Origin: Porogramme epimiltina
Taxonomy: Eukaryota; Basidiomycota; Agaricomycetes; Polyporales; Polyporaceae
Direction of reading: 5' to 3'
Length of the DNA stretch: 64,000 bases
Assembly (NCBI GenBank): GCA_900155495.1
Contig: FTLJ01000339.1
Location: 1 to 64,000, forward strand
The position numbers and the translations under genes are program-made. This document shows positions 1 through 10,975 of this stretch, one piece after another (the stretch's first letter is position 1; each line of letters starts with the position of its first letter). The notes beneath the pieces were generated by a model. The model did not search any database, was not told where the DNA came from, and was given only the letters and a program-made list of their open reading frames with translations.

Positions 1-2
1 CA

Positions 3-195
3 ATTCTCCTTTGTGTCGTGCCGCGTGTGCACGAGCGGCGAAATTGCGATCTTCCCGGGGCCCTTGAGCGTGCCTGCCGTCAGGCTGTGCGCGCGCCGGT
101 CCTCGGGCACGTTCAGGTATGGCTGCGCCTCATACCACTCCTCCGCACTGCTCGCCGCGCAGTGCGCGCTCAGCGGAGCGCGGCGAGCTCCGCCT
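3..195 (-). CDS. Possible exon of an unknown gene, cut by left edge
   Basis: On the minus strand one frame stays open from about position 195 to the left edge and has protein-like composition, with segments such as EEWYEAQPYLNVPEDRR and AGTLKGPGKIAISPLV. No start, stop or domain can be assigned because the frame runs off the window. A second minus-strand stretch at about 290-365 (containing CRAHLVRGATTLSGVAYYV) is closed by a TAG and may belong to the same, possibly decayed, gene; similar short stretches recur near 9.7 kb and 34.55 kb. I do not recognise the family. Confidence 0.25.
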
Positions 196-591
196 CGAGG
201 TCGGCCGCGTGTGTGAGTGCGGTGGGTGACTCAGGGTGTGGGGCTACGAGGCGGGGCACGGGGAGAGGAGGTGCGCGATCTAGGGCGGGTAGAGCACGCT
301 GACATAGTAGGCCACGCCTGAGAGCGTGGTGGCGCCCCTGACGAGGTGGGCGCGGCACCAGAAGGTGGAGGGGGCAGAGGATGGGGCGTCGCCAGGCGCT
401 GACGTGGAGGCGTGGCAGGTGGAGGTGCACGCTGCACTGGCAACCTAGCGGCGGCAGGGGGCGGAGAGCATGGTGGTGGTGGTGGTGGTAGGAGAGGAAG
501 AGGTGCGGGGCCGGCTAGGTCATCGTACGGTGCATGTCCATCCCTGATCACGCTGGACGGTGTCCGCACGGGGCCCCGGAATGATGGTTCT

Positions 592-808
592 CGGTCAATG
601 GCAATACGGTCAATGGGATACCAGTATCACGGTCAATGGTCATTGTAATACGGTCAATGGGTTAATAACATCACACTTATTGGACATTGGAATGCGGTCA
701 ACGGGAAGTTAATGGTGTCACGGTTATCGGACATTATAATATGGTCAACTGTTAATGGTATAACAGTTGTTGGGCGATCACAATACGGTCAATGGGTCAA
801 TGGTATCA
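592..808. repeat. Degenerate tandem repeat of a GGTCAATGG-type unit
   Basis: The motif ATACGGTCAATGG and variants (CACGGTCAATGG, ATATGGTCAACTG, ATGCGGTCAACGG) recurs about every 15-40 bases. The tract has no coding potential and lies about 500 bases upstream of DUF-A. It looks like an old, diverged minisatellite. Confidence 0.6.
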
Positions 809-1310
809 TTGAAGGCTGGGCACTTAAGCTTGCCGTGAATGCTCCGTAATGTCGTCCCATTGTCGTCACAGATGATGTCGCCGTCACCGCCGACCACGTC
901 TACTTGCTCCTAGGAGCAGGTGACAGCTATAACTTGGCAGAGGATGCACACCGCCTGGGTCAAGCACATTCCCTTGACCTTCGTAGCCCAGGTCTGCCCG
1001 GAGGGCCTTGTTATGCATAAGTATATCGTTCTAGGACGGGCGCCCTCGTGTAACGGGCAGGTCACGGAGTGACCGCGTTACGGTAACCCAAGACGCCGAG
1101 ACACCGAGAACGGGCGCTCCCCCCGTGAGGTTGAGGCTGAGGGCGCTGTAATAGCTATGGGAAAGTGGGACGGATAGTCCAACGGTTGTGCGCGGTGCAA
1201 TTCCCGCACGTTCCTTTTCCCCGGTTGTTACACCTCGCCACCACTCGTTCTTCCGACCGTCGTCTTTCTTCCCATTTTCTTGTGGAACGTCTGCATAATA
1301 CCAAGACGAT
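809..1310. other. Intergenic, 5' flank of DUF-A
   Basis: No gene is visible. The stretch contains the nested inverted repeat at 1051-1080 and pyrimidine-rich sequence just before the proposed DUF-A start, as expected of a fungal promoter and leader. No convincing TATA box was found at the usual distance. Confidence 0.4.
1051..1080. promoter_or_regulatory. Nested inverted repeat upstream of DUF-A
   Basis: GGTCAC-GGA-GTGACC (1060-1074) is perfect and is enclosed by TAACG (1051-1055) and CGTTA (1076-1080); a further GTTAC-G-GTAAC follows at once. Dyads of this kind can bind dimeric regulators, but no function can be shown from sequence alone. It lies about 230 bases upstream of the DUF-A start. 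Confidence 0.25.
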
Positions 1311-4300
1311 ATGGACCAAGACGTTCATGTAGTGACGCCAGTGAGTGAGGATGGTAGTTACGTCCCTTCGCAAGTCACCTAATATCTCTGCCCCGTGCCA
1401 TAGGAGATATCTGGAAACTCTAGACCAAGCGATCCTGGAGCTTCCAGCGCACCATCCAAGAAGGTGCGTGTGCTACTTGGCGTTCCGAATCGCCCAAACC
1501 CTCCGCTGACAAAGGGTACGAATATAACAGTCCCGCAAGCGTTCGAATCGCTCCCTTCGCAGTCAAGGATCCTGTTCGGTATCCGATAAACCTGATCCTA
1601 CACATGCGAAAAGCGAGGGTCAATCGCTGATGGAGCCTGAAGTGGGTATAGAACGAGCTTCCGAGCCTGTGAGCTGTTCCTCTTCATGCCGTTGCAGGAG
1701 GTCGAGGACACGTCCTGATGTCAGTTGACGGTCCTAAAGGCTGCTGTACCTCCAGCGGAGGACGCCGTCGCTTCGTCCTGCCAGGCTCCTAATGCCCCGG
1801 CCTGTACCAATACACCAGAAGTATGTTATAACGTGCTTAACTACGCTGTTCCCGCCCCGCTCATATTCTCAGCAGGATCGTGATACAACCAAAGGGGGCT
1901 CGCCCGTACCACAAGAGGAAAGAGGGCTGCATCCACCGGTAAAGGATCCTGACTCACCACAACCTGTGGGTCAGAATGCGGTACGTCCAGATAAGGATAT
2001 TTTCCGGGAGGAAATCTGTGTTGATCGTCATTTCATGTCGATGTGTTCAGCAAACTACCCAGAGTCACGATTTGAGACCGGGTGGTACTCCATCTGTGAG
2101 TGTGTAGAGCGATACGACGACAGTGTCAGCTCGACAGATACCGATAGCATCCCCCTGCAGGGCGACGAATCAAGAAAGCCTACACCACAAGACAGGGGAA
2201 CTCGATTACCGGAAGTACCGGGAAACACAGATTTGGGACCACAACTTCCAGAGGGTTCTAAAGTTAGTATTGATTCGAGTCACTCGATGTACCTATGCCT
2301 AAAGCTTATTGGAAACCGCGAAACCCGTAATTGATGTCTACAGGGCAAGGAGAAGGCTGTTGATCCATGGTCGAAGATTACGGAGACGGTCGAAAAATAC
2401 AGTGAGGAAATGATTGAACAGTGGAACAAAGAGATAGATGGTCTCCTGACCTTTGTACGCTCCTCCTGATTTGCCACCCCGCCATTTCACATATTGACAA
2501 ATATACGTTACGACAGGCGGGTCTCTTCTCGGCTATCCTCACCGCCTTCAACGTCCAGTCCTACCCCCTCCTCCAGCTCTCCCCAGCCGATCAGACGAAC
2601 ACTATACTAGCCAACATCTCAGCTCAGCTCGAGAGCTTCCGGATCAACCCGTCGTTCATCAACTCCACCCAGCCCGCGTTCAATCTCTCATCTCCGCCGC
2701 AGCCGTTCAAAGCGCCTCTCTATGCGATCTGGCTCAATGCTCTGTGGTTCACGAGTCTCGTGTTCAGTCTCGCGTCGGCCATGATCGGAATCATTGTGAA
2801 GCAGTGGCTCAAGGAGTACAGCACCGGACTCTACGAACACTCGCGGGACATTGCGCGCCGTCGACAGTACCGGTATGGCAACCTGGAAAAGTGGCGTGTC
2901 GGGGTAATCGTCGCAATTATTCCTGTGCTACTCCTCATCGCTGCGGTCCTCTTCCTTGCGGGGCTCCTCATCCTCCTCTACAACACCCACGATACTGTCG
3001 CCCGGGTGGTATCCGTGTTCGTTGGACTCCTCTTCCTCTTTGTCACTCTAACAACCATACTCCCGGCAATATCTCGGTCTTGCTGTTATTACTCTCCACA
3101 AGCACGTGCATTTTTCAGCCTAAGGAACAGTGTCACAACTCTCCTGAGACCAGCATTGCTTCTGGCCTATGTTTCGCTCATCACAGTGTATCAATATCTC
3201 GTTGTGCGAATCAAATACGGTGATGACAGTGATGACAGTGATGACGAACTCAGCGGTCAAGTTGCGGACATCTATCACCGAGTCTGCCGACAGATATACC
3301 CAAAGTTTACTCGCTGGATGCCCGTCCCCGTCTGGCGTAGCGGCGAAGCATCTTCTCAGTCAGAAGCTGCAGCTCTCGACTTCGACATCCTCCTCACCGC
3401 ATACTCTGCAACCCTCGACATCACCACTATCGATACTTCTGTCGCCGCCTGCGCTTCAGACGGAGTGGGCCTTAAATTCTGGAGGAACTACATTCACAGA
3501 ATGGAGACAACTATTGCCGACCGATCTGGCCAATGGGAGAGCTTGCCAAGGCGTGTTCACGATGTCTTCAGGCACGCTGTTCAACATATGGTCAAAAGTC
3601 CAGTGGTAGCAAATAGCGGCCTAAAGGGGGTGGGTTCTCATGACAGGACGTCAGAAATGCGTGACCTCGGACTGGAGGACCATGATTCAGAAAAATCCAA
3701 TGTTCTATGCAGTGTGTGGAAGGACCTTGACTTCACAAGCGACTTACGCGCGCGCGCGCAGGCATTGGTATCTATGTGCTGTACGACGAACGCCACAGAA
3801 GCGAATAAAGCATTTTCCAAGTTGGATGAAGGGAACGACATTAACGCCATACACGATCCCGTTACCTGCAGGATTGGTGTGTACCACTCACAACGTCCGC
3901 GGTCAGAATATACTGATTAACAAACTTGGGGTGTTAGTCGTGGTCGCCGTGGCCCACAGGTTACACTCACTCGTCGCTAACCCCCGCCTCGGCTCCCCCT
4001 ATCCGCAGCGACACGTCGAGTGGGAGCTGTGCAATGTGATCTTGCCCCCTCTAGGCATCATCGAGAAGCTGGTTAGGGCTTGTGCAGGCTCAAACGGGCT
4101 CGCGGGCATTGAACCATTAGTCGCTGATGCTCTGGGCTTGGTGCAGACATTCCTGCGGGGAATAGATTGGAACAGTCCCGAGAGGAACCTGCAGGGGGAG
4201 AGCTCTTTTCTCGGGAGTATCCTGCAGGTGGTCGCGCGCATTCACGGCAACGAGCAAACCCGGGATCGGATTACCCCTTGTTTAGTCGAAGCCCTAGACA

Positions 4301-5290
4301 GGACTTGCGGGGCGGGTATGTGCATTATACATCCCGCCATTTTCTCCCCTCTAACTTCGCACACAGTTGCACAGGCCGCCACGGATAGCTTGCGCGCCTC
4401 CGTCGATAACCCCCGCCTCGGCTCCTGCCATCCGCAGCGACACGTCGAGTGGGAGCTGGACCATGTGATCTTGCCCCCTCTACACATCATCTGGGCGCTG
4501 GGTCGCACTCGCGCAGTCTCAAACGGGCTCGCGGGCATTGAGCCATTAGTCGCTGATGCTCTGGGCTTGGTGCAGACATTCCTGCGGGGAATAGATTGGA
4601 ATAGCCCCGAGAGGAACCTGCATGAGGAGAGCTTTGCTTTCGGGAGTATCCTGCAGGTGGTCGCGCGCATTCACGGCAACGAGCACACCCGGGATCTGAT
4701 CACCCCTTCCTTGGTCGAAGCCCTGGTAACGACCAGAAAGATTCGTACGTCCATCGTGCATCCCGCGTGCGATTTTCTCGCATCTAACTTTGCATATAGT
4801 TGCACAGGCCACCACGGATAGCTTGCGCGCCTCCGTCGATAACCCCCGCCTCGGCTCCCCCCATCCGCAACGAAACGTCTCATGGGAGCTGGACAATGTG
4901 ATCTTGCCCCATCTATCCACCATCGGGGTGCTGCTTGGGACTCGCGCAGTCTCAAACGCGCTCGCGGGCATTGAACCATTAGTCGCTGATGCACTGGGAT
5001 TGGTGCAGACATTCCTGCTGGGGATGGATTGCAATAGCCCCGAGAGGGTCCTGGAGATGGAGAGCCTCTATTACCGGTGGAGCCTCGAGACTATCGCGGA
5101 GATTCACGGCAACGAGCACACCCGGGACTTGATCACCCCTACCTTGGTCGGAACCCTGACAAGCGCGTTTTCGCGCATCATCGGCGAGGACGACTGGGAG
5201 CACACTGCGTCCACACATGGCGAGGTACAGAAGTGCAGAGATGTGCTGGTACGACTGTGCTCCACAGTCGGGATATCGGGTTCGTCTTGA
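1311..5290 (+). CDS. DUF-A: DUF6535 membrane protein with 3 C-terminal repeat units
   Basis: Hand-built model of 12 exons: 1311-1340, 1404-1463, 1531-1668, 1740-1820, 1876-1980, 2051-2095, 2161-2262, 2344-2454, 2517-3876, 3938-4315, 4367-4744, 4800-5290; 1092 aa, one open frame. Exons 1-8 all end in phase 0 and encode a Ser/Pro-rich, probably disordered N-terminus of about 190 residues, then the conserved lead-in ending EIDGLLTF. Exon 9 carries the DUF6535 core: hydrophobic AGLFSAILTAF, the motif KQWLKEYSTGLY, two long helices (IVAIIPVLLLIAAVLFLAG and the next), and SCCYYSPQ. It should be an integral membrane protein. Exons 10-12 are about 126-residue helical units; the last is longer and supplies the C-terminus. 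The start ATG was chosen because exon 1 (10 codons ending VTP) matches DUF-D exon 1 in length and end. The domain name is recognised; molecular function is unknown. Confidence 0.8.
3938..5290 (+). repeat. Exon-encoded repeat array of DUF-A (3 units)
   Basis: Units 3938-4315 and 4367-4744 are both 378 bases and very alike, sharing the long block around ALGLVQTFLRGIDWNSPERN; the third unit, 4800-5290, is the terminal type. Introns of 51 and 55 bases separate them and are also alike. Each unit holds the family signature GSP-x-PQRHVEWELD near its start and IHGNEHTRDLITP near its end. Both full units begin and end in phase 1, so a unit can be gained or lost without a frameshift. Confidence 0.85.
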
Positions 5291-5870
5291 GCACACCATG
5301 AGGTTTCGGCCGCGTGCGTGTGAACGCCCTCGACAGGTGCGTCGAGCTCTGGATTTCACTTGTTTGTGCTCACATCCGTCTCGCAGTGCATCACCTACGT
5401 GTACTAACTACATCTCTGAAAATGTCACAACATCTCCTAGACTCCTTGTATCTAAAATTTCTCGCTGTCACCCCGACGCTTGTCTAGTCCTCGATAGTTG
5501 CCCCGTGTACTCTTTTTATAATAACACCTCCCCGGCTTCCTGTAGTCAGCTACAATATCTTCCATAATATATGTTCCCGCTTCTTGTGACACACCGCCAC
5601 CACGGTACCTCAATTTATTGCATCCATGACCCTTGTCTGTCAATGCCCCCCACTAAGAATTTACTGAGAGGCACCGATACGACCCCCCCCCTATGCAGCT
5701 ATATCGTCCTGTGGAAAAAGCCTTCCCCAACACCATCTCGGCACTGCAAAACGAGGAGTCACCTGGCTTCTGAACCTCTTTCGACTGATCCGGCCGGCAC
5801 TGTAACCAACTTTCAGGACATCCTCTGCGGCGCTGTCGTATATTCCACGCCGGGGGTATATTTCAGAACA
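5291..5870. repeat. DUF-A 3' flank, copied downstream of two other family members
   Basis: The stretch is non-coding. It resembles 15291-15720 (behind the pseudogene) and 43425-43760 (behind DUF-D) in order and content, for example GCTCACATCCGT, GTAGTCAGC-ACAATATCT and TATGTTCCCG. It shows that duplication of these genes carried at least 300-500 bases of 3' flank. It probably includes the 3' UTR and termination region. Confidence 0.7.
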
Positions 5871-6929
5871 CGAGTTGCGGGCGTGGCGGCAGGTTCGGAA
5901 GCGGATAGCACCCGATGGCGCCGCTGGAGCCCAAGCCATACGAGCAACCAGCCTGAGAGGGGAGGGAAGTGCCGGTGTACACGTGCGCGGCCGGAAGAGC
6001 CCGCGGAGACGGAGGCGCCTGGTGCGCACTTGTATTGACATGCCGGTGAGCTGGGCCGGACGGATACGAGAGAGCAGAATGTGAGGACTGCAATCGACTG
6101 CTGCCCGAGCTCGCCAATTTGGTACACATGACGTACGGCGGGGCACGAGTCGGTAGTCTTCGATGGTGTGGACGGGAATACACGGCGACGATTGCACAGC
6201 AAGGATACGTAGAACAAGCTACCGTATAGCGCAAGCGAATGGAAGAATGAACACAAGCACTGGTATAGTATTTGCAGGGCGTGTTTTGACGGACACGATC
6301 ATCTTCGAAGGAGAGCAGGCATGTAGCCAGAACGGCACTGCCCGCGGCTGAGATGTGATCTGGAGGAGGCCCACGGAAGCGTTCTAGATCTACGACTGCT
6401 GTATTCAGCTGGAACATAGCATACAAGGGGTGAACAGGCATCGCGAAGCAACGGCAGGTAGGTAGGAGTCACGTTAGCCGGGACTGGGCGGAAAAGGAAG
6501 GCAAGACATTGTTGACCAAGGGGGAAGGAGAAGACAAGAAGGGCATACGGTGAAAGAGAGAAAGCGGGACGCAGGATGCGCCCCAAGACAGGGTTCTGCT
6601 TGAGTGCGGGGGAGGATACCGGGGGAGGAAGGTAGCGGAGCAGGGGGGGGGGACACAGAAGGTGGAAGGTGACACACCGGGAGGCAGAACGATCCTAGCT
6701 CCGCACTTGGTAGGGCCATCGTTCGGCACACTAGTACTCCAAGAAATCTATGCGGACAGACCGGAGCGGAGGGAGAGCTCAGAAGTTGTACACGGGTGGG
6801 GATGTCCGCCGGTGAGAGGGCTGTTTGCTAGATAAGAGAGGAGAGGCGTATGAGCAGCTTGCGGAGAACGGTGGAGCAGAACAGAAAGGAAGCCGCTCAC
6901 TTTTCCCGTCGGGCCGTAGGGACTTTCGA
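5871..6929. other. Intergenic; no gene seen
   Basis: Six-frame reading gives only short frames with unnatural composition. The ends (5871-5990 and 6790-6929) resemble 15720-15840 and 15890-16000 behind the pseudogene. The middle, about 6000-6780, has no counterpart there and is probably an insertion in this copy or a deletion in the other. Confidence 0.4.
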
Positions 6930-7560
6930 CGTCGTTGGGGAGGCTGTGGGCTGCACCAGGTGAGACCACTGGTCGCGAGCGTGTCCGAGGAGTCGGAGCA
7001 GCGGGCGGACGCCGGAGGCCTCTCGGGATACGGCGTGGGAACTATGCCGGTCATGGCCCGGGAGCCAGGCACCAGGCACAGACTTGGCCGACGTCCAACC
7101 CGCCGGTCCGCGGGTCGGGCACCAGCCCCTTGGGAGGCTCAGGCTGGGACAGACTTGTCTCTGCCTGTCGCATATCCTCGGCTCCACGAGTTGCTCGCCC
7201 TTCTTTCTCACAGTATCGTTCCGCCACACCACACGAGACCTCCGTCGGCCTTCCACGTCGCTAGTATCCGTCGCATTCTCAAAACCCCAGCCAACCAAAC
7301 TTGCAAGCTTGCGTCGCCGTGGGGTTTGACAGGTCTACCCACTCTCCAGCCCCACCCTCCCTCCCTTCTTCCACAGCCCGCCATTCTACATGCTTCTCCC
7401 CACATAACCCCACTTGCCCTTCCACCTGCACCGCCAATAATTATACCTTGGTACCAGGGCAAGTACTGCGTCAGAGGCAGCAGTCTTCAATATGCAAGCG
7501 ACCAGCACCTTCACCTACGACGCTCTCGTGCGCTGCATATCGGAGCAACAATGCGAGACG
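6930..7560 (+). repeat. Fragment of dispersed repeat family A
   Basis: The part from about 7080 on matches the internal portion of family A at 29240-29620 and 45070-45440: CAGGCACAGACTTG, then a pyrimidine-rich tract, CACATAACCCCACTT, and GCGTCAGAGGCAGCA. No frame is conserved between copies, so it is probably non-coding or long decayed. Confidence 0.6.
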
Positions 7561-8050
7561 TACAGGGCTGCTCTCCCGGGAAGTGAAACACTCCTTTATG
7601 GAGATGAAAACTAGTGCGTACAACTTACCCTTCTGCTTGTATTCCCTCTCAAGACGATCCAGGCCGATATCCTCATTCTCTGCCCCCCCCCTTCATTAAA
7701 ACGGACGTTTCTGACCCAATGGGCAAGTCCAACCATTTGACAATGCCTTAAGATGTCACCTGTGGCTGCCGTATGTAACACCACCCCTCCTCACGCGTGT
7801 CATACCAATCCCCCTGTCCTCGCCAGCTAGGCGTCGTCCGCTCATATCTGGCAGCTCGGGGCCTTCTACCCCGTCTTACGCCGAAAGCCATCACATGTGA
7901 GTGCAGAAATCTTTCAATTTTAACTCCTTTCTGTTAAGCTCACATAACCCTGGATGATCAAAGCGAAACAGAGCCTTGCGACAAAGAGCCATGCTCGCCT
8001 GTTGTAGGACATAGCGTCCTAAGGTCCTAGACGACGCGCGCCAGCCAGCG
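7561..8050. other. Intergenic, 5' flank of the small spliced candidate gene
   Basis: No coding or repeat structure was recognised in this stretch apart from a short C-run near 7683. Confidence 0.35.
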
Positions 8051-8487
8051 ATGACCAAGCGACCCGAGCCCTCGAACCAGGAGCAAATCGTGGCGGAGAT
8101 GCTATTTATCTCGTCCAAACAAGAGGCGCGGCACCCGGGCGAGCGGGACAGGTGAGTGTGCTCTGCCCTTCCCTCGACTACCCTAACTTAGCATCCGCAT
8201 CGGTAGCTCAGCCATGGAGATGCGAGCATCTCACACGACTCTTCCATCGCTTGGAAAATTCCTTCGAGGTAAGTCTGTCCACTAAATCCGGATCACCGCT
8301 CTCACAAATTGGCGACAAGATTGTCTACCAATGCCCCGTCTTGTCGGGCCCGAGGGCTGCTCCCGTAGTGAAGCGCCCGCCGGAGTATGGACGCGTTCGG
8401 GGCCTCTGGTAAGTTGTAACCACCCTATTGCTACTGCCGCGATGTTCACCAAGGAGCCAGGTCGTCATTCGACGCCCCTATAACTGA
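8051..8487 (+). CDS. Small four-exon candidate gene, unknown function
   Basis: Exons 8051-8151, 8207-8268, 8320-8408 and 8461-8487 join into one frame of 92 codons beginning MTKRPEPSNQEQ and passing through EMLFISSKQEARHPGERD. The three introns are 55, 51 and 52 bases, start GTGAGT, GTAAGT and GTAAGT, and end in AG, just like those of the neighbouring DUF6535 genes; finding three such introns in frame by chance is unlikely. The last exon is the weakest part, since other acceptors nearby would end differently. No domain is recognised. It could be a real small gene or the surviving 5' end of a larger decayed one. Confidence 0.4.
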
Positions 8488-10975
8488 CGGTCAACAAGAG
8501 TCCGTTGAAGGTCAAGGGCTCCGATCGTCCAGCGCATCGCCGGCGCCTAATGCCGCACTCTCCCTCGTGGAAGCCCGGTTCAACATGTCCCGGATACCCA
8601 TAACCTCCATGATACCGCCTCACAACATCTACGACAGCGTTGAACAGCTCAACGTGTTTTCGCAGATCATGAGGAGCATCCCCAAGCACTGTGCCAACGC
8701 GCACTGGCGTCGGTATCCACCCCCGCTCTATCTGCGACCTGCGCCGCCTCCCCGCCCACTGCAACTCCCAGCGCCCCGCCTCCGCTGTCGCCCCATTCGA
8801 CGTCTGTCCACCACACCACTCCTCGAGGCCGTTGACGCCAGCGCGTGGTTCTACGGTGGCCGAACTTGGCGCGACGATCCAACCTCTGATGCGATCTTGG
8901 GAACGGGCCGTCCGCCAACTTCAAGTCAGTGTGACTCGGCCTCAAGGATGTGTCAGTCAGCAGGCGGAGAAGGTAGTTGGGAGGAAGGATGGGGCGGTGT
9001 ATGGCTTAGGCTAAGCCTGAGCGCTAGGCGTTTGGAGCTGCCCAACACCGCCCTGCGAGTTCGTTGTATGCATAGAAAGGCTCTGTAGGTGAGATTTATT
9101 AGCGAAGCTACCATTTTTGATGTCACTACATGTTTCCACTGCTGTCCGATACTATCTTAGTTTCTCATACTCATGCTACCCGTTCCTCACTGCCCTTCCA
9201 CCCAGTCGCGCCTCACATAATAACTTCTCCGCCTTTCAAACCCCTATAACATCAGTTACCCTAGCTTTATGCGTACGCATATCGTTACCCATCCTGCGTC
9301 GCTAACAACATCTAATGATTTACTGTCTATCTACGCGTGATTACAACAATGCTGATGCTAGAATCTCCTGAGTCCAAATTTGTGACCGCACCAAGGCCTA
9401 GCCGATGCCGTTGCCGGTCCTCCGCCTCCTGCTTCAAACCACATAGTAGCGTGCAGCCTGCGCTCGTGATCAAGCTTACTAGCTCTAAGCCAGCAAAGGT
9501 CAACAGGTATCTACCACAAATGAAACACAATAGGGTACACTTTGCTTAAGCAACGGACTAGGACTCACTTTGCGACAGGGAAGCCTACATCGTGCGGCCG
9601 TGTAGGGTTTCCGTGTTCAGTATCTAATAAGGGAATCGACTCACGCTCATTCAAATAGTGTTAAGAGGGGCGCCACGTGCCCATACAGCAAGCCGTGAGC
9701 GTGGTGGTGCCCTCGTAGAAGGCATGTGCAGGGCATGTCGATCGCTGTATGTCAGGAGGTCGTGTTAGGGACCCCACAGATCGTTTTGGAACACCTCTTT
9801 CAAGACAGTAGGTGCAGAAGCCCCTCCTAACTGCAGCTCCCATTTGTTAGGGTTATATACTTCCTTCGTATACCTCCAGATGAGCACTTCGAACGGTGTC
9901 GAGCCATCTGTGTGTCGAGAGGCTGCGCACTGTACCCGCTGCACGATGCCGCGTTTGAAGATGACGCAGGTCTCCTTTCGACGAGCCAGCTGTCTCTCCG
10001 AGGCTGTAGAGCCGGGACGTCTGGGGTACAGTGAGCGTGTTGTAATGTATTCACCAACGGCTCTCAGCGATTGAGTAATCGTACTTGTGGCTCAATTGCG
10101 TAAGCGCCGATGATGTCTCTCGCAATGCCCTGAAGTCGTCTCGGAGGTACGTTCGTCAGGCCGTATCGAACCTCATCCTGACATCAGCTTACAGCAGGCG
10201 TTGTTACCCCCTCCGACGTCTGTCCTCTACACCACTCCTCAAGGTCTTCGAGACCGCCGCGCGGACCACATTGATCGGATTTGGCGTGGCGACCTAGCCA
10301 CAATGTGATTTTTTGAATGAGCTGACCGTCAATTTCGAGTCCCACTACGCAGCATGGCTCAGCCTCGAGGACCTATCACTCCACAAACCAAGGTAGTTGG
10401 GAGGAGGGACGGGGAGGTGAATGGTGTACGAGGAGGTGGAACAGTGCCCCGTTGACAATGAACTAGACATTAGGACGGCACCTGGGGGATACAGGTATCT
10501 AGGAGTCGCAGTAGATACATATAAGCCAGGGAAATCGTGGTATAGAACAGTGACGGGAAGGGTAGTGTGCGAGGCATATCTAGGTGGAAGGATAGTCGGA
10601 ACTGGGGACATAGGTACAAGGAATAAATACGGTGCTGTATGAGAGTGAACACACATTGAGGTACACAGACAACGGTCGGTCGCCACATTCGTGAATGCCG
10701 CTTATGGGGCCTTCTAATCGGTAAGACGGGCGGGCAGCGCCACACACACCGCGGGGATGCCCCCCGCTAGACTCCCCATCCTTTCCCCAGCTCTCCCCGG
10801 TCAGCATTCCTTTTCATATGACATAACACCACCACGGGACTTTGAGTTATTGCATCCACGAATTTCCCCTGTCAACGGAAGAAATGCGTTTGAGTTAACC
10901 GAACACTTTCACAGTGGAGAAAATGATAGAGATTTACCAACATTCGCCGATCATCAAAATATTCAAGAGTGAAAT
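8488..10975. other. Intergenic; decayed fragments only
   Basis: No gene can be supported. Around 8640-8830 and 10100-10270 there are two similar stretches sharing GACGTCTGTCC-CCACACCACTCCTC. The minus-strand stretch around 9670-10070 resembles 16740-17030 (FCTYCLERG versus AYCLEHL in the same relative place), which suggests two relics of one old gene. No intact reading frame remains in either. Confidence 0.35.

Noticed and set aside
1792..2334. Single 180-codon frame at the 5' part of DUF-A
   Set aside because: It is exons 4-7 plus introns read through; alignment with DUF-C and DUF-D splits it at conserved donors and acceptors.
4242..4670. Long open frames on the opposite strand of repeat exons (also 4546-5034, 41134-41562, 42054-42476)
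   Set aside because: They recur only because the coding strand recurs; their protein has no sense composition and they have no splice context. They are shadows of the repeat exons.
3640..4821. Continuous frame crossing the first two repeat exons of DUF-A as a single exon
   Set aside because: The 51-base intron happens to be a multiple of three without a stop; paralogs show the same GTATGT donor and CACAG acceptor, so splicing is favoured.
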